A stretch of 64,000 bases of DNA from Fusarium oxysporum f. sp. lycopersici 4287 (Eukaryota > Ascomycota > Sordariomycetes > Hypocreales > Nectriaceae). Position 1 is the stretch's first letter. Every line of letters begins with the position of its first letter. The stretch spans positions 3,330,114 to 3,394,113 of the forward strand of contig NC_030991.1 in assembly GCF_000149955.1 (NCBI RefSeq), in the 5' to 3' direction. The notes under the pieces were generated by a model that had not been told where the DNA came from, ran no database searches, and worked only from the letters and a program-made list of their open reading frames with translations. This document shows positions 1 to 10,782 of this stretch, in pieces. The position numbers were made by a program, and so were the translations under genes.

Positions 1-1455
1 ACATCACGATGCCATCCGATAACGCAAGATGAACCACTGCAAGGATTTCCTAGCGGACAACGACAACATCTGGAAGGCGGCTAAATATCCGAAGTCTAAA
101 GATAAGAGAGCTTTTCGATGACTGCACAGGTCACGAGAGAAGACGGAACGAAAACGACAGATCATCGGGAACAAGCCGAAGAACTTCTAGCCAGGTTCTT
201 TCCGCCATTGCCAAACAATGTCGACGATGAAGGATCCAAGCAACAGAGAGCTCCACTATTGATGCCTAAGTTGTCTGCAGAAGAAACAGAGCGTCGACTG
301 CAAGTCGTGGCAGGCGCCAACAGAAGACAAACTACCAGCGATCGTCTGGAAGCAGGACTGGCGGTTGGTGAAGCACGATATCCTTGACATCTTCCAAGCA
401 TCATTAGAGGGAGACATGATACTGAAACACTGGACGCATGCCCATATCATTTACCGCCCAAGAAGCTAGGTAAAGATGACCATACGATCGCGAAAACCTG
501 CAGACCGATCTCGCTTCTAGCCACGTTGGACAAGGTGTTGGAGTCCGTTATGGCTGAGAGAGTCCCCTACGCTGTAGAAGCTCACGGGCTCCTCCCGTCC
601 GATCACATTGGCTCGCCCAAGCAGCGATCAGCAGAATAAGCCCTCGTATTTCTACAAGGACACATCTTCTTAGAATGGTCATGTTGTGAGTCTTGTCAGT
701 TTCGAAGTGAGCGGAGTATACAATGGCGTATTCAACTTGAGACCATTGCAGCGTATGGAGACAAGAAGGATTCCAAAGGGCCTCCTGCGATGGGTTGATG
801 CATTTTGCTCCGAGCGGACTGCAACCATTATGATCAATGGTCAAAGTTCTGAGAGCAGACTGCTACCATAAGAAGGACTCCCGCAAGGATCTCTTTCGTC
901 GCGATGCCGCCTCTGTTCTTCAATGCAGATCTGGTGCAAACCCAGATCGACCGGAATGGTGGAGCCATTGCGTTCGTGGACGCCTACACTGCTTGGATAT
1001 GTGGACCAATGGCGAAAAGCAACCGGGGAGGGATACAAGCGATAATTGACAAAGCTCTCGACTGGGAGAGACGCAGCGGCGCAATAGTTGAAGCGGAGAA
1101 GATGACGATGATACATTTCACGCGATACACAGGCAGAATAGACTCGGAATTCTTCACCATTAAGGGCAAGATGGTCGTTCCAAGGGATCAAATCAAGGTT
1201 CTTGGAGTCATTATGGACCTGCGCCTTTACTGAAAGCAGAACATCGCAAAAGGCGATAGAGTTGAAATGACTGACAGGGGTAGCTCCTTGTACAACCAGA
1301 CAGCCTTTTACAGCCATCGTAGCTCCGGTTGTGGACTACGCCGCCAATGTCTAGATGTATGGGTGTAATACGGTTCCGTCACATGCCATCCATTGGAGGC
1401 AAAGGGTAGGAGCGCAGACGATCATAGGAACATTCACAAGCATGGAGACATAGAT
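1..1455 (+). pseudogene. Degenerate LINE (Tad/I-like) reverse transcriptase fragment
   Basis: Translating across several frames recovers the ordered blocks of a fungal LINE reverse transcriptase. At 118-260 there is a spacer ending in a FFPPLP motif. At 490-600 there is the RPISLLATLDKVLE block, at 690-870 the RWVDAFCSERTATIMINGQ block, and at 905-1230 the palm region through IIDKALDWERRSGA. A piece like the post-RT region (TAIVAPVVDYAANV) runs to about 1450. The frame breaks repeatedly, and the catalytic box that should read F/Y-x-D-D is AFVDAY near 976-993, so the second Asp is lost. The element is cut at the window edge on the left and stops against NMA111-like sequence on the right, with no poly-A tail or 3' end. 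It is clearly dead; its clade within LINEs is inferred. Confidence 0.85.
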
Positions 1456-1483
1456 GATACTGGTATCAATACTTCTAATTCAG

Positions 1484-4098
1484 CATCGGTCAAGTACATG
1501 GATCTCATTGCCGTCGAACTTGCTCCAGGTCTTGCAACAGGTAACCTTTCAACCTGTTCAGTAATAGCGTTTGATAACACTTTAATACAGTCGGAACGGA
1601 GATCAAGCTCATTGGTAACGACAGCGGTGAAAGTGGGAGCATCTTGTCTGGCTATATCAGTCGTGTCGACCGAAATACTCCTATCTACTCACAATACACC
1701 GACTTTAACACATGCTACTACCAAGCAAACGCTTCTGCCTCGAGCGGAAGCTCTGGAAGTCCGGTTTTCAACGTCGACGGCCTTGCTATCGGCCTTCAAG
1801 CCGGTGGAATCTCCAATGCTTCAACTGACTACTTTCTCCCCCTGGACGCCCCACAGCGCGTACTGAAGCAGATCCAGAATGGCGGAGAGGTAAAGAGAGG
1901 CGACATTCAGACTGTCTTCAAGCACAAGCCTTTCCTTGGCTGTCAGCACCTCCGACTTAGTGATAAATGGGAGAGTCTGTTTCGCAAAACTTTCCCTAAC
2001 CTAAAGGGTCTCATTGTAGCTGAAAAGGTGCTGCCAGAAGGACCATCAGATGGCAAACTAGAAGCTGGAGATATTCTCATCAAGATTAATGGGAAGCTCG
2101 TCGATCAGTTCCTTTGCCTGAACACTGTCCTCGATGAGAACGTCGGCCAGACAGTGAGTGTCCTTGTCGCGCGACATGGGTGTGATATTGAGCAGGACAT
2201 CGCCGTCCAGAACCTCAACGAAATCACACCTAGTTGCTTCTTCAGTTTTGATCGCACTATCTTACACGATATCTCATATCAGGTCGCTCACAGATACGGC
2301 CTCGCTTGTAGCGGAGTGTTCGTGAGCGACCCTGGTTATTTCCTCCACCCAATCCGGAGACTCGCGATCATTGATAGTGTCAACCACAATCGGACACCAA
2401 ACCTAGTTGCTTTTGTACAAGTTATGAAAGAGATCCCAGTCGGAACTTCAGTCCCAATCAAATACTGGTACCCCGATAGCCGGTATAACCTGGAAACCGC
2501 TGTTGTGACTATCAATCGTGGTTGGTCCCAGAAGTTGAAAATGTTCAAGAGGAATGATACGACCGGCGATTGGGACGTTGAAGTCCATGCAAATACATCA
2601 CCTTCAGTTCAGCAAGCGCGCCATCGCGTACCGCATAGGCCCTCTACCCGTATAATAGACCAAGTAGTTGCGAAAACTATCAGCAGCTTGGTTCGCGTCA
2701 AATGTTATACGCTACTTGCACTTGACGGGCTATCAGCGAATGTGACATCAGGCTTAGGACTCGTCATCGACACTACAGGCGGCTACATCATCATATCCAG
2801 GACTGTAGTACCGAATACATTGTGTGACATTGAAGTCACGATTGCCGACTCGTTTTCAGTCCCCGGAACTGTTAAGTTCCATCATCCATGGTACCACTAC
2901 GCCATCATTCAATACGATACGAATCTCGTGCATCCCCCAGTCAAGAGCGCAAGATTGAGTAGAGAGGCTATCTCAGAAGGACAGAGAATCTTCTTTGTTG
3001 GATGTAACGGCAGTGATGAGATTGTACATGCTTCTACATCAGTCACTAAAGTCATTCCATTTGACGCAAACCTCCGTACCCGCCCAGAGCTCGTCCTGTC
3101 AACATCGACAAGATTGGTGTGGACACGAGACTCGGTGCTGAGTGCGACACTGGTTTTCTTATCGCAGAGGATGGTTCTGTTCAAGGACTCTAGATCACTT
3201 ATGGAATTGTGGACGATCGCGACCCAGACCCTATCAAGGAGTACCTTGGAATAAGCTCACATATTATCGCCCCGAATACAGAAAAGCTCGGTCAAGGAGT
3301 AAACTTAAGCCTCAGGAGACTTCCCGTCGAGCTTCAACCTGTCAAGATTATTGACGCTAGAGCCATAGGCGTTTCTGAAGAGTGGATCGAAAAGATCCAG
3401 AACGACCCTGCAGACGCTTACATGTTCAAGGTAGAACGGACTTGGGGCCAGTTGCCTGATCAGTTTCAAAAAGAGGATGTCCTACTTAGTCTGGATGGCA
3501 ATCTTGTCACTAAGCTCTCCGCCCTTGAAGCCACGGACGGGAAAGAATTTCTTAATGTGGTGATTTCACGCAAGGGTCAGCAAATCACTTTCAAGGCTCA
3601 GACCGTTCTTGAAGATGATTTCGAAACAACTGAGCTTGTAAGCTTTGACGGCTTGGTTGTTCAGAGGCCACACCGCACTGTTAGGCAGTCCATCGAGAAA
3701 CTGCCCAGCGACGTTTACGTTACTTGCACATACCGCGGCTCGCCCGCACATGCATATCACGTAACTGCAATGGCTTTCATCACACATATCGATAACAAAC
3801 CTGTAACTTCTCTACAGTCGTTGACAGCTATGCTTTCCAAGATTCCCCACAACACACGTAAGCTTTGTACCACCCCTTTATCTAAGATAATGACTTAATT
3901 GGTGTTTCTACAGACTTCAAGATGAACATGGTAGAGTACTCGGGAAATCCCTCTTTCGTCACCTTGAAGAAGAACGAACGGTTTTTTCCACTCACAGTAT
4001 GGTCTCGTGATCCATCGGAATCAAAAGGCTGGAAACGGATCACATATGAGAATGGGATAGCTGCAGCAGGCGAGGGACATCACGGCCTCTCCATGTGA
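1484..4098 (+). pseudogene. nma111: 5'-truncated NMA111 (HtrA-type serine protease, PDZ) pseudogene
   Basis: NMA111 is a nuclear HtrA-like serine protease with tandem protease/PDZ modules. This copy starts inside the first protease domain (VKYMDLIAVELAPGL), so the catalytic His and Asp are missing, but it keeps the serine box SSGSSGSPVFNVDG near 1738-1780. An intron fits at 1541-1590 (GTAACC...TACAG) and restores VGTEIKLIGNDSGE. PDZ-like segments follow (LEAGDILIKINGK; QKEDVLLSLDGN). A frameshift lies near 3090-3097, and the conserved GLW tryptophan codon is TAG at 3191-3193. A second intron at 3858-3913 leads to the C-terminal exon ending at TGA 4096-4098. Roughly the last three quarters of the family's length is present. 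It adjoins LINE sequence directly, so it is probably a duplicated fragment rather than the functional gene. Confidence 0.88.
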
Positions 4099-5369
4099 TT
4101 GTTTTCAGATACTCACAGCCTCCGGCTTGACGAATGAAGCGGCGGGCATGAGAGCAGCAACAGATGTGTTGGTCGATTGTTTTCTAGTTGTAGCTTGTGT
4201 ACGGTATTCTCTGCAATAAAGTTACTTCAAGCCAGCTAGATTCCTGAAATTATGATTTGAAGTATCCGAACAACCAATCCTATATCAAATCTTTCTACAG
4301 TCCCGTGCGTCATCGTACTCAATAAAATTTTAGTTTTCGCCAACTCAATTTTATTATTGGGCAACGATGTGAGTTGGTAAAATTTGATGCTAGAAATAGA
4401 AGTAGGTCCGGTGTTCGTGTTATCCGCACGCACGCCAGCGAGCAGAGACTGTTGATGATGAAGCCCACTAGCCTCCTTAACCGTAACACCTCGCCAACTG
4501 TCACAGAGGGCTTTCACTCCAGATATTAGACGTCAGCTGCGCCCACCTTAATCAGGGACTCTTCCATCTCCTTCCTTCCGCCGCCCAACTCCCGACGGTA
4601 GGTCAAGAGGCCTAATCGTTGGAAGTCAGGCCATGTTAGTGATGGCAAGTTCGTGTACTCGGGTGCTGTCGCATAGGTTGGCATCCAGAAATTCTTGGCT
4701 TCCTCGGTCGTCATCTCGATGGGTGAGCATGCATGCCTCATCTGGTTAATTCGGGGAGCTTGGCTACGCCGTTATAGGCTCATGTGGCAGGCGTGCCGCG
4801 GATGGTAACTGCATTGGTCAATTGGCACCGAAGCACTACCTGGACCAGGACGAACTCGACAACTTAGGTAGCTGCGCAGGGGATATGCACACCTGAAGGA
4901 AGCAGCCTGCTGGGTAGCGACGCTGAGCAGCCAGATCGATGCCTGGACCAGCTGACCACGGTCGGCAAGATCGGTGTGGGCAGTCAGGTCAGTGATATCG
5001 TCAGCCATGAGATCGACAACATCCTGGTCATTGTCGACTGTGCGGGGGGGGGGCGTAAATGTCTGAAATGCTCGGGAAGTGCAACAGATCTCTCTGTCAA
5101 TAACATGACGTCGATTGGGATGGCGAACGGGGGTCGTGTTGAGCAGGAAAGTTGATGGTGTGTTGGGCTACTGAAGTCGGAGGGGCTTCAGGTGCATTGC
5201 GAGGGCGGGAGATGCGTCGTGAGTTTAGGCGCTTTGCGGGAAATGCAATCATGTCACAAAGTTCGCTACCCAGTATGCGCAAACCTGAAGGAACCTCCAT
5301 CTTAATGCCTAGCCACGATATTCCACTCCCCTAGTACAGCCCTGCTTCTTGTCGCTATTGTTTAGCGAA
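4099..5369. other. Anonymous intergenic sequence
   Basis: I see no coding region with family resemblance, no intron-supported frame and no repeat shared with the rest of the window. Around 4250-4420 the sequence is relatively A/T-rich. A run of ten G residues sits at 5044-5053. Short open frames here carry no recognisable motif and are treated as chance. Confidence 0.5.
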
Positions 5370-5880
5370 TGTTTGGATCAAGAGCGGTCTTTGGATGCTT
5401 GTTGCGGCGCGAACGTTTGGTCGTGGGAGGGTCTACCGAAGGATTGTTGTTGAGCAAAAGTCTTAATTGGGAGCGGTTCCTTGGGTGCTTGGTGTTGAGC
5501 GAAACAGGAGTCGTGTCTTGCATAACCGCATTAAGCGAAACGTTGGACCAAAAGCGGAAGCCGCGCTGCTGTCATGTGTAACTTCGTTCTCGTACAGTCT
5601 TTCTCCAAGTCTGATCGTCAATCGCAGGTTCGTCATCCGCAGAGGGTTTCTTGGGAGCGAAATCTCTTTCCGCGAGCAGTATCTTGGGGGCTCATCGTTG
5701 AGCGGAAGCTCGTCGCGGTCGGTCGCTTGGAAAATTGTCGTGGAGCGAGAGTTGATTCTCGCGGGCACATTCTTCGAAACTCATCGTGGAGAGCGCTAGT
5801 CCTTTACTAAGGGGAGCGTCTGTCGGAAGCTCAAAGCAGTGTTCGTCTTTGGGGGAGCGTCTGGAGCACTAGAGGCCAGC
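5370..5880. repeat. Old, degenerate tandem-like repeat (GAGCGG/AGCGAAAC motifs)
   Basis: Segments beginning GAGCGGTCTTTGGATGCTTG (about 5381) and GAGCGGTTCCTTGGGTGCTTG-like (about 5471) align over roughly 45 bases, with a period of about 90. The flanking sequence to 5880 keeps returning to GAGCG, AGCGAAAC and TCGTGGAGCG motifs. The frame is open on + between 5467 and 5799, but its composition is dominated by the repeat and no protein family is recognisable. I read it as a decayed minisatellite or transposon interior. A dot-plot would settle the period. Confidence 0.4.
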
Positions 5881-6439
5881 TTGATCTGTCAGTGAACAAT
5901 ACAGCCTGCATCCAAAGTCCATAACATACCGGCATGCTTATTGATGGAAGCAAGATAGAGCAGAGTGGAAGAGAGTGCTAAAGTGGTGGGGTTTGGAAGC
6001 GTGGGTACGTGTCATGCGAGCCATGCGGGGTGTAGGATGCAACCAACGACCTACCTACGCGTCAGCCCCGCGTTTCCGCTCAAACTCTAGATTTCGCTCC
6101 CCGACTCACGCAGCAAACGTGAATATGGCAATGCAGATACCGACAACCGGAGAATAACGTCCAAAGCCGGAGCAAAGAGTAATACCATCAGGCCCGACAA
6201 ACTCCCTCCTAGCGGCTCCCCAAACCGCACGTCGACCCAAGCATGACCCAAAGCCAAACTCTTGCGACTCCGAAATCTTCGTCGATGTCTTCCGCTCTTG
6301 ACGGACCGAACCCCTATCAACCCCGCTCCTACCGCATAATTCCCAGTTGGCACCGATTCAAAAGCCAGCGTGACCCATCTACAGATATGCCTCGTGGGGA
6401 ACTCGCACATTGGAACCTGTCAGGTATCAAGATTCTACA
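5881..6439. other. Anonymous intergenic sequence
   Basis: No gene, RNA or repeat could be supported here. Overlapping open frames exist on both strands around 6087-6410 and 6243-6730, but their translations are arginine/serine-rich and share no motif with a family I know. Confidence 0.4.
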
Positions 6440-6960
6440 GTGTATAGATGCTCAAGAACACAGCGTTGATCAGAGACGCCAAGATGAAGGGGTCCAAGAA
6501 CACGAGCAGATCGAAGAACGAGCAGAACTCGGACCTGGAGTCTTCAATAACGGCGGTGAAGAGCTCTTCCTCTATCATAGCGATCTCAGGGATCGGCTCA
6601 TACTTGGAGTTAAAAAGATCTCCTCATCGACCAGGCCAGTAGGTAGACTCATAGTGAGCCGTTGCGGTTCCTCATGCCAACAGGCCAGTAGAGTTGCCTC
6701 TTCCCCAGCTCGCCCTTGGTCGTATATGTAATTGACCATACGTAGACGAACGTGTTGACCGCGGAGTCGTCCTAGTTGGTCGTGTTGTGGTTGACATTGT
6801 ACTCGTCCGCGATGAGGAACCAACCAAACAAGAGCGTCCTCTGCATGGAGGGTGGCTTGGGAAAATTCAACCAGGTCTTGCTTACCAAGTTGGAAATGAT
6901 CTCATAGTTATTGACGATGTCAGACAGCTTGCAAGTTCTCACCACTCTCGTTTAGGTTCA
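6440..6960 (-). repeat. Copy A of an unidentified dispersed, protein-like repeat
   Basis: This segment is clearly related to 30530-30960 on the same strand. Read on minus, both contain NNYEIISNL, then ADEYNVNHNTT (ADGYNVNHNTI in copy B), NTFVYVWSIT, KRQLYWPVGMR and EIAMIEEELFTAV followed by SEFCSFFDL. Several stop codons and frame changes interrupt it, so it is a relic. That the amino-acid level is conserved better than the reading frame suggests both descend from a once-coding multi-copy gene or transposon. I do not recognise the family. Confidence 0.6.
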
Positions 6961-8362
6961 CTGCAATCAATTGTTAGCATTACTCATTAAAACATATTGT
7001 AACTTACTTTCAAGCGTCTTCTCATGTTTGCGAATGCCCTTTATCATAAACCTTCTGTACCTTCCTGCTCTGGCTTTCTGCCGTCCCCCTGTTTCCAATA
7101 AGAACAGCGTAGGTAGGCTCCAGCGAATTTCTCTATCTCGGTATGTTAAAATGGCATTAGATAACCTATGTATTAGGTTTACTAATCCGCAGCTATTGCT
7201 AGTCATCGCTCATTTAAAATATTTCATCGACACTGCTTCCTGGTTATCTTGACTTCCCAAGACGTTCTGTTTGACTTTCTCTACCATTGACAGAGCATTG
7301 CTTCGCAAGGAATCATGGAGAACCCGCGAGCCCTACTGATTTCACCCCTTTCGGCATATGAACGCTCTTCATATGCCAAAACTATCCTGCTACATCGTCT
7401 ACAATTATTTATGATCCTAATAAATACACTTCCATCGACCATCCAAGTGACATTTCCCAACATATCCACGTAAGTATACTCACAACGGCATAATAATCAT
7501 CTGTCTCACTGCTCCCCAAACACCCGAAATCATTAAAGAATCGTCTTCGTGGTACACGTCAACGAATTACAGGCGGTATCTTGCGAATGCGATCGATCTT
7601 TGTCGAAACCTTCTCCCGCAACGGGAAGGTGCCTAGTGTTGCCAGACATCATCAATCTTTGTCTCAACAACCTGTACTTACCCCCTTACGATGTGGTGTC
7701 GTCTGTAATCTCCTTTGTTTGACGCCAATTGCGCCTGCGCTTCCTCTCATGCCATCCAAAGGTTCTGTCTGGTATCATGGCCTCCGTCCTCCTGACCCTT
7801 ACGCGGAATGCTCAGTATCATCTGTACGAGCATGGAGCCAGATTCATTGCCAGATAAAAGGGCTTCAAGTGTGATATTAGGAATACGTTTGCGCGAGACA
7901 GGCTGATGGGGATGTGGGAATGAATGGCGGATTTAATTGAAATGGTGGATATACTGGACCTTCATTTCTTGCGTCATGACGCGCCTTTCGCTTGATGATG
8001 TAGGCCATATGCGAGCAGCCCATTGATACTTGCTCTGCTATGACTCTTACATGACTTAATAATGAGTCATGAGTATCTCCGATTGGCCTGATGTTGGGCG
8101 TCTGCGTGGGTTTGTGTCGTTTCGGCCGTTGATAGCACTTGCTCTACAGAGCACTCCAGACTGTCAATCCCTCATACTGCAGACCCTATGTGGACGGCTG
8201 CATACCTCAATGGCCAAAGAGCGAATACTGCACAGGGTGGAGACCCCACCTCTCACCGCCGTTCAGCGATTCCCTTTTTTTATTTTCCCTCTTTCTTCCT
8301 CTTCCTCAAACAGTCATGCCCTATCAGCCACTCCGCAGCATTGTTCTGGCTCGTCATTACAG
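6961..8362. other. Anonymous intergenic sequence, partly A/T-rich
   Basis: The stretch 6960-7260 is relatively A/T-rich. Small open frames (for example 7581-7874 and 8069-8395) have no recognisable domains. From about 8290 a pyrimidine-rich stretch leads into the transporter pseudogene and may be its old promoter or leader. Confidence 0.4.
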
Positions 8363-9614
8363 ATATGGATCGCTGGGATAGGACGCGGGCCTTGACGTCG
8401 TTGGTATGCCTCGGTCTGATGACCTTGGCCGATTGTGTGACCGATAGCCTGCTCCTGACTTTTGCCAGTGACTCTCAGATGCAGCCTGGTTCTTGGAACT
8501 TGAGAACATGCGCTATTGTTCTCGGAGGAGTGTCTGGTAATTCTTGACGCTCCATGCGCTATCACTCGCACTGCTAATTATAATTCAAGATGTGGTAGGA
8601 CAGTCTGTCCTTGGCTACGTTCTCAGCACCAGATCGAAATATTGCGCCATGATCATCAATACGACGAGCATTCTTGCTGCTGCTGTCGTCACGCTCTCGA
8701 GCGGTACGGGCCCCTTGAAAACGATCTTCATAAAATAATGGAACCTAACAGTGGCAGTTCTCTTGGGTCACAACCGGTCTCTCATGGCTGCTACAGGAGG
8801 CCGTTTGATCAAGTGTGTCGGAGGAGGATGCCATGGATCAGTATTTCTTATGCTCGCCATACTTCATAGCCAGAAACCTCAACATTAGTTTGTCCACTCC
8901 CCTTCTTGTCCCACAGCCATCCATATGACAATATTAATGATCGATAGCTTTGCTTACCACTATATGACAGGGGCAATCGGAGTCCTGACCCAATCTCTCG
9001 GCTCCTTATCTGCCTCTCGCTTATCCAGGCATAGTCACATTCTGCCTGGTGTTTTTTCTGGACTTTGTTGTCTCATGGCGTATTCTGTCATTCTCTTCTT
9101 GAAGAAGATGGATGCCGATACGGAAGAACGGAGCCAAGATGAGTCTCGTCCTTTGCTATCACACCAGCAGCAGATCTTGCGTGTCGATGACGCACCAGCT
9201 AGCCAGATGGCTGTGGCAGGATATATTTCCCGGCCCGGTGGTAGTGGCTCTCCCCTTAGAAGCCAAGACCTGAAGTTTCTCCCTATAGTCTTTGTCCTTA
9301 TGGGTTTTTGCAAATCAACCCGTCCGCTCTTCACAACCTATATCCAGCACAGACATGGTGTCAGTCCTACAGAGGTACGAAACCGCCATTACCTTGCGGG
9401 TTGACAGCTGCTCACTTGAAGTTAACCGCTAGGCCGAGCATCTTTGGCTTCTTCGTACCGTTCTTAGCGTCGCGCTTTTCGTTTTTGCTGGGCTGTACAC
9501 TGCGTACATCAAAAGAACCCGACTGCTTCAACCATGTGCAGGCTAAAAATAGCCATTCTATTCATTTCAGCTGGCGCATTAGCGATCGGCCTCCCTGGGT
9601 CATACAATACCATT

Positions 9615-9622
9615 ACCATAGG
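9615..9622. repeat. Left target-site duplication of the hAT derivative
   Basis: ACCATAGG, repeated exactly at 10382-10389 on the other side of the element. Confidence 0.93.
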
Positions 9623-10381
9623 CAGGGTTCAAATCCATACCACGAAATCCACATATGGATCCATAATGTGGATCCATATCCATTCCATTCCATTCCACGT
9701 GGGCTTCAGCATTTCCATATCCACGCCACTAAGCCGCTTCCACATGTTCCACATGTGAAAATCGTGGAATATTTTAGGTGGGGTTCGAAAATACCTTGAT
9801 TTCCTTGTGAAATCCCGCATATCCTAAGTACTTTCTATCACCCACAACAACACAACATCGATTTGCCACCCCATTTTCCTCCGTACACAATGAGTCCATT
9901 CTGGGGGCTTCACTGTTACTCGCGTTACTACCCCAAATCGAAATGGCCACTCCCCATCCTACCAAGTCAACCACATCCGTTCCAGAACGAACAGAAGAGG
10001 ACAATCAACGGCTCTTTCAGCTCTACAAAAGCTGGATCTTGACGGAGAGAGACGGCAAGGCGCGTCTATAGGTATATCGGTTCGGCTACGAATATCCAGC
10101 ATAACAAGAAACAGGAACGTCGGTGGGTGTGTTGCCTTTGCGTCAAGCAACGGCGGATTTTAATGGACCAATGACAAAAACATTGACGTCACCGAGGGCG
10201 GGCGGGACCCATTAATTACCATTGTTGGACGAAGTAGGTTTCCATTCCACGAATTCCACAATATGGATCCATTTCCATAATGGATCCATTTCCACCCATT
10301 CCACATCGAAATTATTAGTCAGCATCCATATCCACGCCATATTCACAAATGTGTCGTGGAGTGTCGTGGATTTGAACCCTG
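9623..10381 (+). mobile_element. Non-autonomous hAT element (759 bp) with perfect 8-bp TSD
   Basis: The element begins CAGGGTTCAAATCCA and ends with its reverse complement. It is flanked by identical 8-bp copies of ACCATAGG (9615-9622 and 10382-10389), the target-duplication length of hAT transposons. Its left 180 bp and the segment 9943-10161 match the start of the hAT element at 61657-62218, including the transposase start ATG and first roughly 70 codons. Here they are broken by TAG near 10069 and by a shift. The rest of the transposase is absent, so this is an internal-deletion derivative that needs transposase in trans. Both ends hold repeated TGGATCCAT boxes. Confidence 0.93.
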
Positions 10382-10389
10382 ACCATAGG
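10382..10389. repeat. Right target-site duplication of the hAT derivative
   Basis: ACCATAGG, the exact partner of 9615-9622. It is followed by GTGAGCC-like sequence that looks like the transporter's intron donor. Confidence 0.93.
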
Positions 10390-10782
10390 TGAGCCTGCAA
10401 GACTACAATATGTGGATATCGCTCTCTGACTGCGGAAGCCCTCATCATCAATACCATTGGCGTCGTAACAGACCTGAGCATACTTGCTTTTGCATCCATT
10501 CTGCTCGAAAGGCGCGATGCAGGATCTGTACTGATGCTCATTGCATCAATTGAGAGCTTTGGAACATTGGCCGGGGTTGGAGCACTCTACCCACTCTATC
10601 AATTGAGTTTACGAGACAGCCTACCTTTTCTCGCCGGTGGTATACCCTACTACATTTGTGGGGTAAGTTATTCCGTTGTCTAAGCTGTCGTGATTATACC
10701 CGCTAAGCCCTAAACCCAGACGCTCTACGCCGTCGCTGCCGTTATTATCTGGTCAGTGGGGCCCAAGCCAGCAACAGAATGA

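Larger units (their letters stand above)
8363..10782 (+). pseudogene. MFS-type multispanning transporter pseudogene, split by a hAT element
   Basis: Hydrophobic helices in order, loops such as LKFLPIVFVLMGFCKSTRPL and a C-terminal block (VVTDLSILAFASILLERRDAGS; PLYQLSLRDSLPFLAGGI) are typical of a fungal major-facilitator permease. Credible introns are 8537-8589, 8704-8757, one starting near 9375 and ending near 9432, and one after 10663 ending near 10720. The last exon ends at TGA 10780-10782. The frame breaks near 8920-8930 and near 9525-9540, and a 759-bp element interrupts it at 9623-10381. Removing that element and one target duplication brings ACCATAG next to GTGAGC, a plausible exon-intron junction. 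The substrate cannot be inferred. The start at 8363 is uncertain. Confidence 0.72.

Noticed and set aside
841..1317. 158-codon antisense open frame opposite the LINE fragment.
   Set aside because: A shadow of the reverse-transcriptase sequence on the other strand, with no family motif.
1393..1866. Open frame starting MEAKGRSADDHRN, considered as the N-terminus of the NMA111 copy.
   Set aside because: Its first part is out-of-frame LINE sequence. NMA111 similarity begins only near 1484, and the frame after the intron differs.
9623..9640. The hAT ends contain GGTTCAAATCC, which fits the RNA polymerase III box B consensus (tRNA-like).
   Set aside because: There is no A box at a suitable distance and no T-run terminator, and the full element at 61657 has a mismatch. 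It is explained by the terminal inverted repeat.
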